Shown piece after piece: positions 1-10,885 of a stretch of 64,000 nt of DNA (position 1 is the stretch's first letter; the number at the start of each line of letters is the position of its first letter). Under the pieces are notes generated by a model. The model saw only the letters and a program-made list of their open reading frames with translations, searched no databases and had not been told where the DNA came from. This stretch comes from Pseudomonas fontis (GTDB lineage: Bacteria > Pseudomonadota > Gammaproteobacteria > Pseudomonadales > Pseudomonadaceae): the NCBI RefSeq assembly GCF_028656955.1, contig NZ_JAMDGY010000022.1:1-64000 (forward strand). Direction: 5' to 3'. Both the position numbers and the translations under genes were made by a program.

Positions 1-321
1 CCCAGAGCCTGTCAAGCGTTTATTTTGAAGTCTTTCAGAATTTCCTGTTTAACTTCAAGCGCTTAACTCGCTACGATCTCTCGTCAGCGGGAGGCGAATT
101 CTACAGAACTTATCGTTGCTGTCAACTGCCTTTTTCACCGCTGTCGATCTTTCGATCGAAGCATCCCAGCACTACCTGGAACATCTAACTCATTGAGTTT
201 CAAGGAGTTTTCTGTTCCGACTACGCCGGAAGTGGGCGAATTATAGAGAAATCAAATGGGGCGTCAAGGGCTAATTCCAAAGGATTTCAAATTAGCTGCG
301 CCCCTCTATATATAAGCAGCG
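1..321 (-). promoter_or_regulatory. rRNA operon upstream control region (operon lies off the left edge)
   Basis: No gene is visible here. On the minus strand the last bases before the edge read an A/T-rich stretch followed by TTGACA (positions 15 to 10), a perfect -35 hexamer whose -10 would lie beyond the window. An A/T-rich UP-like element followed by TTGACA is typical of rRNA P1 promoters. I recall P. putida having an rRNA operon beside tyrS, read away from it. The rest (about 60-321) is non-coding spacer downstream of tyrS, with no strong terminator seen. The rRNA assignment is inference, because no rRNA base is inside the window. Confidence 0.5.
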
Positions 322-1521
322 TTACTCAGCTTTCAGGGTGATCCGCGCAAAGGCCTTCTTACCGGCCTGGCACACATGCGTTGCGCCCAGGGCAAACATG
401 AAGCCGCGATCAACCGCCTCGCCATCGACACGTACGCTACCTGCCGCCAGCAGATCACGCGCCGCCGCCGAGTTCTTTACCAGGCCTGCCTTATTAAGGA
501 CAGCAGAGATCGGCATGTCTTCGCAGCCCAGCACTTCGATCTCAGGCAGGTCTTCCGGCAGCTCGCCTTCCTTCATGCGGTTGCCTGCTGCGCGATGAGC
601 GTTGGCAGCAGCCTCCTCACCATGGAAGCGCGCGACGATCTCCTCAGCCAGCTTGATCTTGATGTCACGAGGGTTGGCGCCTGCAGCAACGTCCGCCCGG
701 AAACCGTCAATCTCTTCCATCGAGCGGAAGCTCAGCAATTCGAAGTAACGCCACATCAGCGTATCCGGGATCGACACCAGCTTGCTGTACATCACACCCG
801 GTGCCTCCTGGATGCCGACGTAGTTGCCCAACGACTTGGACATCTTCTTCACGCCGTCCAGCCCTTCGAGCAACGGCATGGTCACGATGTTCTGCGCTTC
901 CTGGCCGTAGCTGCGCTGCAGCTCACGCCCCATCAGCAGGTTGAACTTCTGGTCGGTACCGCCCAGCTCCACGTCCGCCTTCAGTGCAACGGAGTCATAG
1001 CCCTGGACCAACGGGTAGAGGAACTCGTGAATGGCGATCGGCTGATTGGTGGTGTAGCGCTTGTCGAAGTCATCGCGCTCGAGCATGCGCGCCACGGTGT
1101 ACTGCGACGCCAGGCGAATGAAGTCCGCCGGAGTCAACTGGTCCATCCAGGTGGAGTTGAACGCGACTTCGGTCTTGGCCGGGTCGAGAATCTTGAACAC
1201 CTGCTGCTTATAAGTCTCGGCGTTGTCCAGCACCTGCTCACGAGTGAGCGGTGGACGGGTCGCACTCTTGCCGCTCGGGTCACCGATCATGCCGGTGAAG
1301 TCGCCGATCAGGAAGATGACCTGGTGGCCCAACTCCTGGAACTGACGCAGCTTGTTGATCAGCACGGTATGGCCCAGGTGCAGGTCAGGCGCCGTCGGGT
1401 CGAAACCCGCCTTGATCCGCAGTGGCTGCCCACGCTTGAGCTTCTCGACCAGCTCCGATTCGACCAGTACCTCTTCCGCACCACGCTTGATCAGCGCTAG
1501 CTGCTCTTCAACCGACTTCAT
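322..1521 (-). CDS. tyrS: Tyrosyl-tRNA synthetase
   Basis: Charges tRNA-Tyr with tyrosine in the cytoplasm. Class I catalytic core with the HIGH-type motif HLGHT shortly after FDPTAPDL, and the KMSKS loop as [11 protein letters not shown]-terminal S4 RNA-binding domain is marked by [16 protein letters not shown]. About 399 residues, normal for the TyrZ-like bacterial form. I chose the ATG at 1521 (MKSVEEQ) because it matches the family N-terminus; an in-frame ATG at 1575 or 1578 would add 18-19 residues of non-conserved sequence. Divergent from the M23 peptidase gene and the last gene before the rRNA control region. Confidence 0.95.
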   Translation of the reverse strand: MKSVEEQLALIKRGAEEVLVESELVEKLKRGQPLRIKAGFDPTAPDLHLGHTVLINKLRQFQELGHQVIFLIGDFTGMIGDPSGKSATRPPLTREQVLDNAETYKQQVFKILDPAKTEVAFNSTWMDQLTPADFIRLASQYTVARMLERDDFDKRYTTNQPIAIHEFLYPLVQGYDSVALKADVELGGTDQKFNLLMGRELQRSYGQEAQNIVTMPLLEGLDGVKKMSKSLGNYVGIQEAPGVMYSKLVSIPDTLMWRYFELLSFRSMEEIDGFRADVAAGANPRDIKIKLAEEIVARFHGEEAAANAHRAAGNRMKEGELPEDLPEIEVLGCEDMPISAVLNKAGLVKNSAAARDLLAAGSVRVDGEAVDRGFMFALGATHVCQAGKKAFARITLKAE

Positions 1522-1731
1522 AACAGACCCGTAAGGCTCGAATTCAAAGGGCCCCAACGATACAAGATCAGCCATCAATTACAAGTTCCCGGCCCGCATG
1601 TGACCCGATACCCGACTGATGACGTCTGCGCGCTTGCGCTGAAGGGGATTTGGTTATATTTTATACAGTTATTTCATCTTCATCATGTCATTCATCTTTT
1701 CCATTTCATCTTTTTCAAAGTCAACTTACCC

Positions 1732-3150
1732 ATGATCAAAGAACCGCCTAAAGCGCCCCCGCTTTATCCGAAGAGCCACCTGTTGGCCGCGAGCGGCATT
1801 GCCGCCTTGCTCAGCCTGGCCTTGCTGGTATTTCCATCCAGCGAAGTAGAAGCCAAGAAAACCACCCTCAACCTCGAGCTGGAATCCCCAGCCGAACAGC
1901 TGAAACAACAGGAAAGCGCAGCGCCTCAAGCCACCGAAGAAGCTGCCCCGTCGCCATTTGCGCAAATCGAGAACACTACCCAGCCCACTGAAGAAGCGGC
2001 CAAGGCCGAGCCGGCACCGGCACCTGAAGCCACCGCCAGCAAGGACCCAAGCCACCGCGAAGTCACCGTCGCCCGTGGTGACACCCTGTCGACGCTGTTC
2101 GCCAAGGTAGGCTTGCCCGCCACTGCCGTGCATGAAGTACTGGCCAGCAACAAGCAAGCCAAGCAATTCAGCCAGCTCAAGCATGGCCAGGTGCTGCAGA
2201 TCGAATTGGACAAGGACGGCCAACTGGCCAGCCTGCACAGCAAGGTCAGCGACCTGGAAACCATTCGCCTGACCAAGGCCGCAAACGGTTACGCGTTCAA
2301 CCGTGAAGTCACCAAGCCCGTGGTGCGCTCGGCCTATATTCACGGCACCATCAAGAGCTCGCTGTCGGCATCGGCCCAGCGCGCCGGCATGAACCACAGC
2401 CTGACCATGGACATGGCGAGCATCTTCGGCTACGACATCGACTTCGCCCAGGACATCCGCCAGGGCGACGAATTCGACGTCATCTACGAGCAGAAAGTGG
2501 TCAACGGCAAGGTCGTGGGCAATGGCAACATCCTTTCTGCCCGCTTCACCAACCGCGGCAAAAGCTACTCCGCCGTGCGTTACACCAACAAGGCCGGCAA
2601 CACCAGCTACTACACCGCTGACGGCAACAGCATGCGCAAGGCATTCATCCGTACCCCGGTGGATTTCGCCCGCATCAGCTCGCGCTTCTCGGCCGGCCGC
2701 AAACACCCGATCCTGAACAAGATCCGTGCACACAAAGGCGTCGACTACGCAGCCCCACGTGGCACCCCGATCAAGGCTGCCGGCGACGGCAAGGTCTTGC
2801 TCGCTGGCCGTCGCGGCGGTTACGGCAACACCGTCATCATCCAGCACGGCAACAGCTACCAGACCCTCTATGGCCACATGCAGGGCTTCGCCAAAGGCGT
2901 AAAAACCGGTGGCTCGGTCAAGCAGGGCCAGATCATCGGCTACATCGGTACCACCGGCCTGTCGACCGGCCCGCACCTGCACTACGAGTTCCAGGTCAAT
3001 GGTGTGCACGTCGACCCGCTGGGCCAGAAGCTGCCCATGGCTGATCCGATTGCCAAGGTAGAGCGCCAGCGCTTCATGCAGCAGAGCCAACCGCTGATGG
3101 CGCGCATGGACCAGGAAAAGGCCACCATGCTCGCGTCGAACAAGCGCTAA
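1732..3150 (+). CDS. M23-family murein endopeptidase, membrane-anchored (MepM/YebA-like)
   Basis: Predicted peptidoglycan DD-endopeptidase of the periplasm. After a short basic N-terminus there is one hydrophobic segment (about residues 17-36, ending VFPSSEVEA), likely an uncleaved anchor. A Pro/Ala/Glu-rich linker follows, then an OapA/LysM-like domain (VTVARGDTLSTLFAKVGL), a second M23-associated domain, and the C-terminal M23 domain. Zinc ligands are visible as HKGVDYA (HxxxD) and HLHYE (HxH). About 472 residues, usual for MepM-type proteins. The reading frame is open upstream to 1600, but the codons before ATG 1732 encode non-conserved residues. Followed after 3 nt by anmK, a murein-recycling enzyme, so the pair links wall cutting with recycling. 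Confidence 0.88.
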   Translation: MIKEPPKAPPLYPKSHLLAASGIAALLSLALLVFPSSEVEAKKTTLNLELESPAEQLKQQESAAPQATEEAAPSPFAQIENTTQPTEEAAKAEPAPAPEATASKDPSHREVTVARGDTLSTLFAKVGLPATAVHEVLASNKQAKQFSQLKHGQVLQIELDKDGQLASLHSKVSDLETIRLTKAANGYAFNREVTKPVVRSAYIHGTIKSSLSASAQRAGMNHSLTMDMASIFGYDIDFAQDIRQGDEFDVIYEQKVVNGKVVGNGNILSARFTNRGKSYSAVRYTNKAGNTSYYTADGNSMRKAFIRTPVDFARISSRFSAGRKHPILNKIRAHKGVDYAAPRGTPIKAAGDGKVLLAGRRGGYGNTVIIQHGNSYQTLYGHMQGFAKGVKTGGSVKQGQIIGYIGTTGLSTGPHLHYEFQVNGVHVDPLGQKLPMADPIAKVERQRFMQQSQPLMARMDQEKATMLASNKR

Positions 3151-4245
<1,095 letters not shown>

Positions 4246-4253
4246 CCGCACAA

Positions 4254-4287
4254 AGCAAAACGCCGCGCATAAGCGCGGCGTTTTGCT
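4254..4287. terminator. Bidirectional terminator between anmK and erpA
   Basis: Perfect 15-bp inverted repeat, AGCAAAACGCCGCGC with its complement, separated by a 4-nt loop. The arms start and end in A and T runs, so it can stop both anmK (plus) and erpA (minus) transcripts, which converge here. Confidence 0.9.
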
Positions 4288-4300
4288 GTAAGCCCAAACC

Positions 4301-4651
4301 TCAGATCGAGAACGACGAGCCGCAACCGCAGGTAGTGGTGGCGTTCGGGTTCTTGATGACAAAGCGCGAGCCTTCCAGACCTTCCTGGTAGTCCACTTCA
4401 GCGCCTGCCAGATACTGGAAGCTCATCGGGTCGACCACCAGGGCAACGCCCTCGCGCTCGACAATGGTGTCGTCTTCAGCAACGTCTTCATCGAACGTGA
4501 AGCCGTACTGGAAGCCCGAGCAACCGCCGCCCGTCACGAATACACGCAACTTCAGGCGCTCATTGCCCTCTTCATCGACCAGGGTCTTCACCTTGTGCGC
4601 AGCACCCTGCGTAAATTGCAAAATCGTAGGGGTGAAGGATTCGACGCTCAT
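4301..4651 (-). CDS. erpA: Iron-sulfur cluster insertion protein ErpA
   Basis: A-type Fe-S carrier that delivers clusters to apoproteins such as those of isoprenoid synthesis. Family signature cysteines are all present: Cys44 in [11 protein letters not shown], and Cys108 and Cys110 in [10 protein letters not shown]. 116 residues, the usual length. Downstream of argC on the same strand but separated by 137 bp that hold a hairpin, so it probably has its own promoter. No IscR-type site was recognised by eye. Confidence 0.95.
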   Translation of the reverse strand: MSVESFTPTILQFTQGAAHKVKTLVDEEGNERLKLRVFVTGGGCSGFQYGFTFDEDVAEDDTIVEREGVALVVDPMSFQYLAGAEVDYQEGLEGSRFVIKNPNATTTCGCGSSFSI

Positions 4652-4746
4652 GCTGACTATCTCCCGGCGCTATGCCGCCATAATGCGTGATGGCGTGCAT
4701 TATCCGCTTCTCCGAGAAAATCGGTCAACAATAGAAGCAGCGACGA

Positions 4747-4785
4747 AAGTCGAGCGACAGGCGCAGGCCTGCCACTCGAACGCTC
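4747..4785 (-). terminator. Possible hairpin at the end of argC
   Basis: Imperfect inverted repeat just after the argC stop: an inner CAGGC/GCCTG stem and an outer TCGAGCG/CGCTCGA stem, followed on the minus strand only by CTTTCGTC. The T run is short, so termination efficiency is doubtful. Confidence 0.3.
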
Positions 4786-4788
4786 GAT

Positions 4789-5823
4789 TTAAGGCAGCAG
4801 CCCGGCGTGGGACAGGCCCATACGCTCGTCCAGGCCGAACAGGATGTTCAGGTTCTGTACCGCCTGCCCCGACGCGCCCTTGACCAGGTTGTCGATCACC
4901 GACAGCACCACGACCAGGTCGCCACCCTGCGGCCGATGCACGGCGATTCGGCAGACGTTGGCACCGCGCACGCTGCGGGTTTCCGGGTGGCTGCCCGCTG
5001 GCATTACATCGACGAACGGTTCATTGGCGTAACGCTTTTCGAACAGTGCCTGCAGGTCGACCGAGGTATCGGCAACGGTTGCATAGAGCGTGGAGTGGAT
5101 ACCCCGGATCATCGGCGTGAGGTGTGGCACGAAAGTCAGGCCGACATCGCCACCGGCTGCACGACGCAGGCCCTGGCAGATTTCCGGCAAATGACGGTGG
5201 CCCTTCACGGCATAGGCTTTCATGCTTTCGCCCGCTTCGCAGAACAGCGAACCCACCGCTGCGCCACGGCCAGCGCCGCTGACACCGGACTTGCAGTCGG
5301 CAATCAGGCGCGAGGCATCGGCAATGCCGGCCTCCAGCAATGGCAGGAAGCCCAGTTGGGTGGCCGTCGGGTAGCAACCCGGCACGGCGATCAGGCGGGC
5401 CTGGCGGATCTGCTCACGGTTCACTTCCGGCAAGCCGTAGACCGCGTCCTTGAGCAGCTCCGGCGCGCCGTGCGGCTGACCGTACCACTTGGCCCATTCT
5501 TCCGCGTCCTGCAGACGGAAGTCGGCCGACAGGTCGATCACCTTGGTGCCCGCTGCCAGCAGTTCGCCGGCCAATGCATGGGCAACACCGTGCGGGGTGG
5601 CGAAGAACACCACATCACAGGCCGCCAGGGCCTTGGTGTCCGGCACGCTGAAGGCCAGGTTGTCGTAATGGCCGCGCAGGTTCGGGTACATATCGGCCAC
5701 CGGCAAGCCGGCTTCGGATCGCGAGGTGATGACCGCAACTTCCGCCTGTGGATGCTGTGCCAACAGACGCAGCAACTCGACACCGGTGTACCCCGTGCCG
5801 CCGACGATACCGACCTTGACCAT
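4789..5823 (-). CDS. argC: N-acetyl-gamma-glutamyl-phosphate reductase
   Basis: NADPH-dependent reduction of N-acetylglutamyl-5-phosphate to the semialdehyde, the third step of arginine synthesis. The dinucleotide-binding start [18 protein letters not shown] and the catalytic Cys150 in AVPGCYPTA are visible. 344 residues, typical of the longer ArgC type. Divergent from hemJ, with about 140 bp between the start codons. No other arginine gene is nearby, as is usual in Pseudomonas where arg genes are scattered. Confidence 0.95.
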   Translation of the reverse strand: MVKVGIVGGTGYTGVELLRLLAQHPQAEVAVITSRSEAGLPVADMYPNLRGHYDNLAFSVPDTKALAACDVVFFATPHGVAHALAGELLAAGTKVIDLSADFRLQDAEEWAKWYGQPHGAPELLKDAVYGLPEVNREQIRQARLIAVPGCYPTATQLGFLPLLEAGIADASRLIADCKSGVSGAGRGAAVGSLFCEAGESMKAYAVKGHRHLPEICQGLRRAAGGDVGLTFVPHLTPMIRGIHSTLYATVADTSVDLQALFEKRYANEPFVDVMPAGSHPETRSVRGANVCRIAVHRPQGGDLVVVLSVIDNLVKGASGQAVQNLNILFGLDERMGLSHAGLLP

Positions 5824-5962
5824 AAACCTGCCCCTTTCAACGAACCGACTGGAAAGCCACCGATGATATGGGCCTACGCGACTGGTAACAACCGTTGAGA
5901 TGACGCGCTAGCGCTCTAGCCACTACTATCTGACGACCGTGAACCCTGAAGGAACTAGAAAC

Positions 5963-6385
5963 ATGCTGTTATGGATCAAAGCGCTGCATATCGTCAGTGT
6001 GGTCTGCTGGTTTGCCGGGTTGTTCTATCTCCCGCGCCTGTTCGTCTACCACGCCCAGAGTGAAGACAAGATCAGCCAGGATCGCTTCGTGATCATGGAA
6101 CGCAAGCTGTACCGCGGCATCATGGGCCCGGCGATGATCGCCACCTTTGTCTTTGGTATCTGGATGCTCAGCCTGGTCCCGGGTTACTTCAGCCAAGGCT
6201 GGATGCATGCCAAGCTGACCCTGGTGGTATTGCTCACCGGCTACCATCACATGTGCGGCGCCAACGTGAAACGCTTTGCCCGCGGCGAAAACACCCGCAG
6301 CCACACCTACTTCCGCTGGTTCAATGAAGTGCCGGTGGTGATTCTGCTGGCGATCGTAATTCTGGTCGTGGTCAAGCCGTTCTAA
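5963..6385 (+). CDS. hemJ: Protoporphyrinogen IX oxidase HemJ
   Basis: Inner-membrane enzyme that oxidises protoporphyrinogen IX to protoporphyrin IX in haem synthesis. Four hydrophobic segments and the conserved early His (LWIKALHIVSV, His9) fit the HemJ/UPF0093 family; HHMCGANVKRFARG is the second conserved block. ATG at 5963 is preferred because AAGGA lies about 10 nt upstream and it places the conserved His at the expected position; an upstream GTG at 5939 would add 8 residues. About 140 residues, normal. Confidence 0.88.
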   Translation: MLLWIKALHIVSVVCWFAGLFYLPRLFVYHAQSEDKISQDRFVIMERKLYRGIMGPAMIATFVFGIWMLSLVPGYFSQGWMHAKLTLVVLLTGYHHMCGANVKRFARGENTRSHTYFRWFNEVPVVILLAIVILVVVKPF

Positions 6386-6416
6386 TCGTTGTCACCATCC
6401 ACTTCGAGGAACCACC

Positions 6417-7376
6417 ATGTCATTGCCTGCCTTGCTTGAACAACGCCTGCGCCTACCCATCGTCGCAGCCCCGATGTTCCTGATCTCCAACCCCAAGTTG
6501 GTCCTGGCCTGTTGTCGCAATGGCGTGGTGGGTAGTTTTCCGGCGCTGAACCAGCGCGATAGCGCAGGCTTCAAGGCCTGGCTGGAAGAAATCGAAGCGG
6601 GCCTGGCTACCTTTGACAAGCCTGCACCCTATGCCGTCAACCTGATCGTCCACCCGAGCAACCCGCGCCTGCAGGCCGACCTGGCCCTGTGCGTCGAGCA
6701 CAAGGTGCCTATCGTCATAACCAGCCTGGGGGCGGTTAAAGAGGTAGTGGACGCCGTCCACAGTTATGGCGGCCTGGTGTTCCACGATGTCACCACGCGT
6801 CGGCACGCGGAGAAAGCCGCTGAAGCCGGTGTTGATGGCCTGATTGCGGTGGCAGCGGGCGCTGGCGGACATGCCGGGACCTGGAGCCCATTCGCCCTGC
6901 TCGCCGAAATTCGTCAGTTCTTCGACAAGACCCTGCTCCTGGCCGGCTGCCTGAACCGCGGCCACGAAATCCTCGCGGCGCAGCTTCTGGGTGCCGACCT
7001 GGCATACCTCGGCACCCATTTCATCGCCAGCCAGGAAAGCGCGGCACCCGCGCCCTACAAGGACATGCTCCTGCAGGCCAAGGCTGCCGACATCATTCAT
7101 ACCCCCGCAGTATCAGGCGTGCCGGCCAGTTTCATGCGCCAAAGCCTGGAGCAAGCCGGCTACGACATGGCTGACCTCAAAGGCAAAGGCGCCGAGACCA
7201 AGCTCAAGCCGCTCGACGACGAAGCCAAGGCCTGGAAGACCGTGTGGTCCGCCGGCCAGGGCGCCGGGGCAATCGACGAGCAGCTTTCAGTCGACCAGCT
7301 CATTGCCCGCCTGGACGCCGAATACCGTCAGGCCCAGGCCTTTGCCAGCCAACTGGGGCAAAACTGGCCGCGTTGA
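6417..7376 (+). CDS. NAD(P)H-dependent flavin oxidoreductase, nitronate monooxygenase-like
   Basis: FMN-binding TIM-barrel protein of the NMO/2-nitropropane dioxygenase family. Visible features are the N-terminal PIVAAPMFLISNP, the glycine-rich phosphate-binding block AAGAGGHAGTWSPFALL and a C-terminal GTHFIASQE. A GAGGAA ribosome binding site sits 7 nt before the ATG. 319 residues, full length. The substrate is unknown; members oxidise nitronates or act as enoyl or quinone reductases. Lies 31 bp downstream of hemJ on the same strand. Confidence 0.85.
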   Translation: MSLPALLEQRLRLPIVAAPMFLISNPKLVLACCRNGVVGSFPALNQRDSAGFKAWLEEIEAGLATFDKPAPYAVNLIVHPSNPRLQADLALCVEHKVPIVITSLGAVKEVVDAVHSYGGLVFHDVTTRRHAEKAAEAGVDGLIAVAAGAGGHAGTWSPFALLAEIRQFFDKTLLLAGCLNRGHEILAAQLLGADLAYLGTHFIASQESAAPAPYKDMLLQAKAADIIHTPAVSGVPASFMRQSLEQAGYDMADLKGKGAETKLKPLDDEAKAWKTVWSAGQGAGAIDEQLSVDQLIARLDAEYRQAQAFASQLGQNWPR

Positions 7377-7457
7377 GGCCGTGCGGGGCAGCCTTTGTCG
7401 CGGCCAGTCTGTAAACTAGCCGCTTCATCACGCCCCACCCTCTTTCTGGAGAACTGC

Positions 7458-8231
7458 ATGTCCCGTTACGCCATGGTCACCGGTGCCTCCAGCGGTCTTG
7501 GCCTGGCACTGGCCGAAGCACTGGCGCGCCGTGGACGCAACTTGATCCTGGTCGCCCGTCAGCGCGATGAGCTGGAGCCGATTGCCGTTGAGCTGACCCA
7601 GCGTTTTGGCGTCGAAGTGCTGTTCCGCGCCTGTGACCTGGGCGAGCCACTGCGCTTGTCCGGGTTCCTGCTGGAGCTTGAAGAGGGTGAGCGACAGATC
7701 GACCTGCTGGTGAACTGCGCCGGCATCCGCTCCTATGGGCACTTCCTTGCACAGGAGTGGGCCGATGAGCAGGACCTGATCGAGGTGAACATCCTCGCCC
7801 TCACCCGTCTTTGCCATGCCCTGGGCAACGCCATGGCCGTGCAGGGTGGCGGGCAGATTCTCAATATCGCATCACTAGCAGCCTTTGCCCCCGGCCCCTG
7901 GATGAGCAGTTACGCCGCCAGCAAAGCCTATGTACTGCATTTCAGCGAAGGGCTACGCGAAGAACTGAAACGCACCGGGATCAAGGTGTCTGTGCTGTGC
8001 CCCGGCCCGGTACGTTCGGCCAAGCGCAACATTCCCCGCCTGCAGAAAGGCAATCGCTGCCTGAGCCCGGAAGAAGTGGCGCTCTACACCGTTCGGGCGC
8101 TGGACAAGAATCGCGCGGTGATCATCCCCGGGCGGCGCAATCGCTGGCTGGCCCTGAGCCCGCGCTGGTTGTCGCGCTGGATGGCACGCAAGCTGGCCGG
8201 TGCGATCAACCAGGCCTACTGCCCACGCTGA
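7458..8231 (+). CDS. Short-chain dehydrogenase/reductase
   Basis: Classical SDR of 257 residues. NAD(P)-binding TGASSGLGLALAEAL at the N-terminus, NNAG-like NCAG, active-site Ser in NIASLAAFAPGPW and the YAASK catalytic pair are all present. The C-terminus has a hydrophobic, basic segment (RWLALSPRWLSRWMARKL), as in membrane-associated SDRs. Start ATG 7458 has GGAGA 7 nt upstream; the frame is open to 7395 but that part is not conserved. Substrate unknown; fatty acyl or steroid-like lipids are possible. Confidence 0.82.
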   Translation: MSRYAMVTGASSGLGLALAEALARRGRNLILVARQRDELEPIAVELTQRFGVEVLFRACDLGEPLRLSGFLLELEEGERQIDLLVNCAGIRSYGHFLAQEWADEQDLIEVNILALTRLCHALGNAMAVQGGGQILNIASLAAFAPGPWMSSYAASKAYVLHFSEGLREELKRTGIKVSVLCPGPVRSAKRNIPRLQKGNRCLSPEEVALYTVRALDKNRAVIIPGRRNRWLALSPRWLSRWMARKLAGAINQAYCPR

Positions 8232-8301
8232 GGCGAAAGCTGCTGGGCGCCAGCGTACTGCCTGAGTACACTCAGCCGACCACCACCATGGAGCAAGCGT
8301 T

Positions 8302-8640
8302 GTGGATACTCTGTTCACCAAGATCATCAACCGGGAGATCCCCGCGAAGATCATTTACGAGGACGACCAGGTACTGGCCTTCCACGATATCGCCCCGCAG
8401 GCACCGGTGCACTTCCTGGTCATTCCGAAGAAGCCGATCCGCACCCTCAACGACCTGACTGAAGACGACAAGGGCCTGGCCGGACACATCCTGTTCACCG
8501 CCCAGCGCCTGGCCAAGGAACTCGGCTGCGAAGACGGTTTCCGCGTGGTCATGAACTGCAATGAACTGGGTGGCCAGACGGTCTACCACATCCATATGCA
8601 CGTGCTCGGCCAGCGTCAGATGCACTGGCCGCCGGGCTGA
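8302..8640 (+). CDS. HIT-family nucleotide hydrolase (HinT-like)
   Basis: Histidine-triad phosphoramidase/AMP-lysine hydrolase type protein of 112 residues. The triad HIHMHVLGQ (HxHxHxx) is at the C-terminus and the N-terminus [17 protein letters not shown] is characteristic of HinT. Begins with GTG at 8302, with GGAG about 9 nt upstream; no in-frame ATG would keep the conserved N-terminus. Cytoplasmic. Confidence 0.88.
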   Translation: MDTLFTKIINREIPAKIIYEDDQVLAFHDIAPQAPVHFLVIPKKPIRTLNDLTEDDKGLAGHILFTAQRLAKELGCEDGFRVVMNCNELGGQTVYHIHMHVLGQRQMHWPPG

Positions 8641-8705
8641 TCCAGCGCAAGCCCTGTCATAAGGTTTGGGTTAAACTGTCGGGCACATTCTTGCGGAGGT
8701 GCCCG

Positions 8706-9353
8706 ATGGCTACCGAACGTCACTATTCGCCGCTCGACCGCTTGTTGCTGCAGGCCGACACCGCCATGCGCACCTTGCTGCCCTTCAGCGGCCAGCCCGG
8801 TCGGCCTTCGCCGGCAATCGTCCAGCCCGACGCCGAGCTCGATGAAGAGCAAACCCGCCACGTCGCCGGCCTGATGCGCATCAACCACACCGGTGAAGTC
8901 TGCGCCCAGGCGCTGTATCAGGGCCAAGCCCTGACCGCCAAGCTGCCTCAGGTACGCAAGGCGATGGAACACGCCGCCGAAGAAGAAATCGACCACCTGG
9001 CCTGGTGCGAACAACGCATTCGTCAGCTGGGCAGCCACCCAAGCGTGCTCAACCCGCTGTTCTATGGCATGTCCTTCGGTATTGGCGCCGTCGCCGGCCT
9101 GATCAGCGACAAGGTCAGCCTGGGCTTCGTGGCCGCCACTGAACATCAGGTGTGCAAGCACCTGGATGAGCACCTGGAGCAGATCCCGGCTGAAGACGAG
9201 AAGTCCCGGGCGATTCTTGAGCAGATGCGCATCGACGAAGAACAGCACGCCGATGCAGCACTGGATGCTGGCGGCTTCCGCTTCCCGGCCCCGGTCAAGT
9301 TCGGCATGAGCCTGATGGCCAAGGTCATGACCAAAAGCACCTATCGCATCTGA
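8706..9353 (+). CDS. coq7: 2-polyprenyl-3-methyl-6-methoxy-1,4-benzoquinone monooxygenase
   Basis: Di-iron hydroxylase of the penultimate step of ubiquinone synthesis. Carboxylate-bridged di-iron motifs are visible: [29 protein letters not shown] and [13 protein letters not shown]. 215 residues. Start ATG 8706 has a strong GGAGG with 6-nt spacing (at 8696-8700); an upstream in-frame ATG would lie before this site. The next gene begins 11 nt after the stop. Confidence 0.93.
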   Translation: MATERHYSPLDRLLLQADTAMRTLLPFSGQPGRPSPAIVQPDAELDEEQTRHVAGLMRINHTGEVCAQALYQGQALTAKLPQVRKAMEHAAEEEIDHLAWCEQRIRQLGSHPSVLNPLFYGMSFGIGAVAGLISDKVSLGFVAATEHQVCKHLDEHLEQIPAEDEKSRAILEQMRIDEEQHADAALDAGGFRFPAPVKFGMSLMAKVMTKSTYRI

Positions 9354-9364
9354 GGTCGGCTGAC

Positions 9365-10405
9365 ATGACCGAACGCTTCGACGCCAAGGACCTGGCCCGC
9401 GCCGTCAGCGCAGGCGTTCTGAACCCGGGCCAGGATCTGGCCCTGCTCGACTTCCTCAAGCAACAGCCCGCGCAACAGGCCAGTTTCCAACTGGCCCATG
9501 TGGCGTTCTACTTTGGTGCGCTGTTGATCATGGGTGCCATGGGCTGGCTGCTGAACGAGGCCTGGATGCGCATCGGTGACAGCGCGCTGCTGATGGTGGC
9601 CCTGCTGTATATCGCCTCGATGACCATTGCCGGCCTGGTACTTCAGCGCCGTGGCCAAGTGATCCCTGCCGGTGTGCTCGCGGCAGTGGCGGTGAGCATT
9701 GTGCCGCTGGCGGTGTTTGCCATCGAGCGTATCACCGGTTTCTGGCCGCTGGACGACAGCCAGGCAGACTATCACAACTACTACACCTACGTGCAGGGCG
9801 GCTGGCTGCTGATGGAAGCCGCGACGGTGCTGGCCGGCCTGTTGATGCTGCGCCTGATCCCCTTCCCGTTCATCGTCATGCCCATCGCCCTGGCGCTGTG
9901 GTTCATGTCCATGGACCTGACCGAATGGGTATATGGCGACCCGTTCAACTGGGAACAACGCCAGCAGGTATCCCTGTGGTTTGGCCTGGCTCTGCTCCTG
10001 GTGTTCCTGGTGGTGGATGGCCGCACCCAACGCGATTATGCCTTCTGGGGCTACCTGGCCGGGTTGCTGGCGTTCTGGGGCGCCCTGACCTCGATGAACA
10101 GCGACAGCGAGTTCGCCAAGGCGATGTACTGCCTGATCAACCTGGGCCTGATGACCGTTGCGGTGCTGTTGCGCCGCCCACTGTTCATGGTCTTCGGCGC
10201 GCTGGGCGTGGCGGCGTACCTGGGCTACCTGTCGTATGACGTGTTTGCCGACTCATTGCTGTTCCCGGTGATCGTGACACTGATCGGGCTGGGCGTGATC
10301 GGGCTGGGGCTGCTGTACCAGAAACATCGCGAACGCTTGAGTAGCAACCTGCGCAGCCGATTACCCGCCGCCTTGCTGCGTACGCTGCCGGGGCTGCGCC
10401 GCTGA
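9365..10405 (+). CDS. Polytopic membrane protein of unknown function (DUF2157/DUF4401-like)
   Basis: I do not recognise a specific function. 346 residues: a soluble N-terminal helical region of about 45 residues (DAKDLARAVSAGVLNPGQ, resembling the DUF2157 N-terminus), then roughly ten hydrophobic segments and a basic C-terminal tail. No catalytic motif is seen. Starts 11 nt after coq7 and overlaps the next membrane-protein gene by one base (TGATG), so the two are probably cotranslated and may act together. Confidence 0.7.
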   Translation: MTERFDAKDLARAVSAGVLNPGQDLALLDFLKQQPAQQASFQLAHVAFYFGALLIMGAMGWLLNEAWMRIGDSALLMVALLYIASMTIAGLVLQRRGQVIPAGVLAAVAVSIVPLAVFAIERITGFWPLDDSQADYHNYYTYVQGGWLLMEAATVLAGLLMLRLIPFPFIVMPIALALWFMSMDLTEWVYGDPFNWEQRQQVSLWFGLALLLVFLVVDGRTQRDYAFWGYLAGLLAFWGALTSMNSDSEFAKAMYCLINLGLMTVAVLLRRPLFMVFGALGVAAYLGYLSYDVFADSLLFPVIVTLIGLGVIGLGLLYQKHRERLSSNLRSRLPAALLRTLPGLRR

Positions 10406-10845
10406 TGGTGCGCCGGCTGCTCACGCGCGTGCTGCAGAGCGTTGGCCTGCCCCTGGTCGGCTACCTGTACATTTGCCTGTCCAGTGCCCGCCTTGCCCAC
10501 GAAGCGTTCACCCTGGAGCTTCCCTACCTGGTCGAGCCACAAAGCAACAGCAGCATCGAGCTGCTGATTTTCTCAGCGCCGGGCATGTTGCTGTTCGTGC
10601 TCCTGGGCTGCCTTGTGCGCCGTCATCTGGCGCTGATTGCAGCGTTCATCATATTGGCCGGCGCCAGCGCCTTCCTGCTTTGCCAGCTGTTTGCCGAAAG
10701 CGCCGGCGCCACCTGGTCGTCGCTGGAAATCGTCAGCCTGTTCGCCTATCAATTGCCATGGCTGTTGCTGGCCTTGGTCCCGGGGCTGATCTGGTTGCTC
10801 GCGCTGGAGCGCTGGCCAGGGCGACACCTGCCGGCGTATGGATAA
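10405..10845 (+). CDS. Small membrane protein of unknown function
   Basis: 146 residues with four predicted membrane helices (about residues 8-28, 49-70, 76-97 and 112-134). No family recognised. Its ATG overlaps the stop of the preceding membrane-protein gene by one base, which points to translational coupling. The reading frame ends directly before a strong terminator, so it is the last gene of the coq7 transcription unit. Confidence 0.65.
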   Translation: MVRRLLTRVLQSVGLPLVGYLYICLSSARLAHEAFTLELPYLVEPQSNSSIELLIFSAPGMLLFVLLGCLVRRHLALIAAFIILAGASAFLLCQLFAESAGATWSSLEIVSLFAYQLPWLLLALVPGLIWLLALERWPGRHLPAYG

Positions 10846-10846
10846 A

Positions 10847-10872
10847 AAAGGGGCCCTGATCAGGGCCCCTTT
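10847..10872. terminator. Terminator between the coq7 unit and osmC
   Basis: Perfect 26-nt palindrome, AAAGGGGCCCTGA followed directly by its complement, flanked by A and T runs. It can serve both converging genes. Confidence 0.85.
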
Positions 10873-10885
10873 CTTGTTGGCGGAT

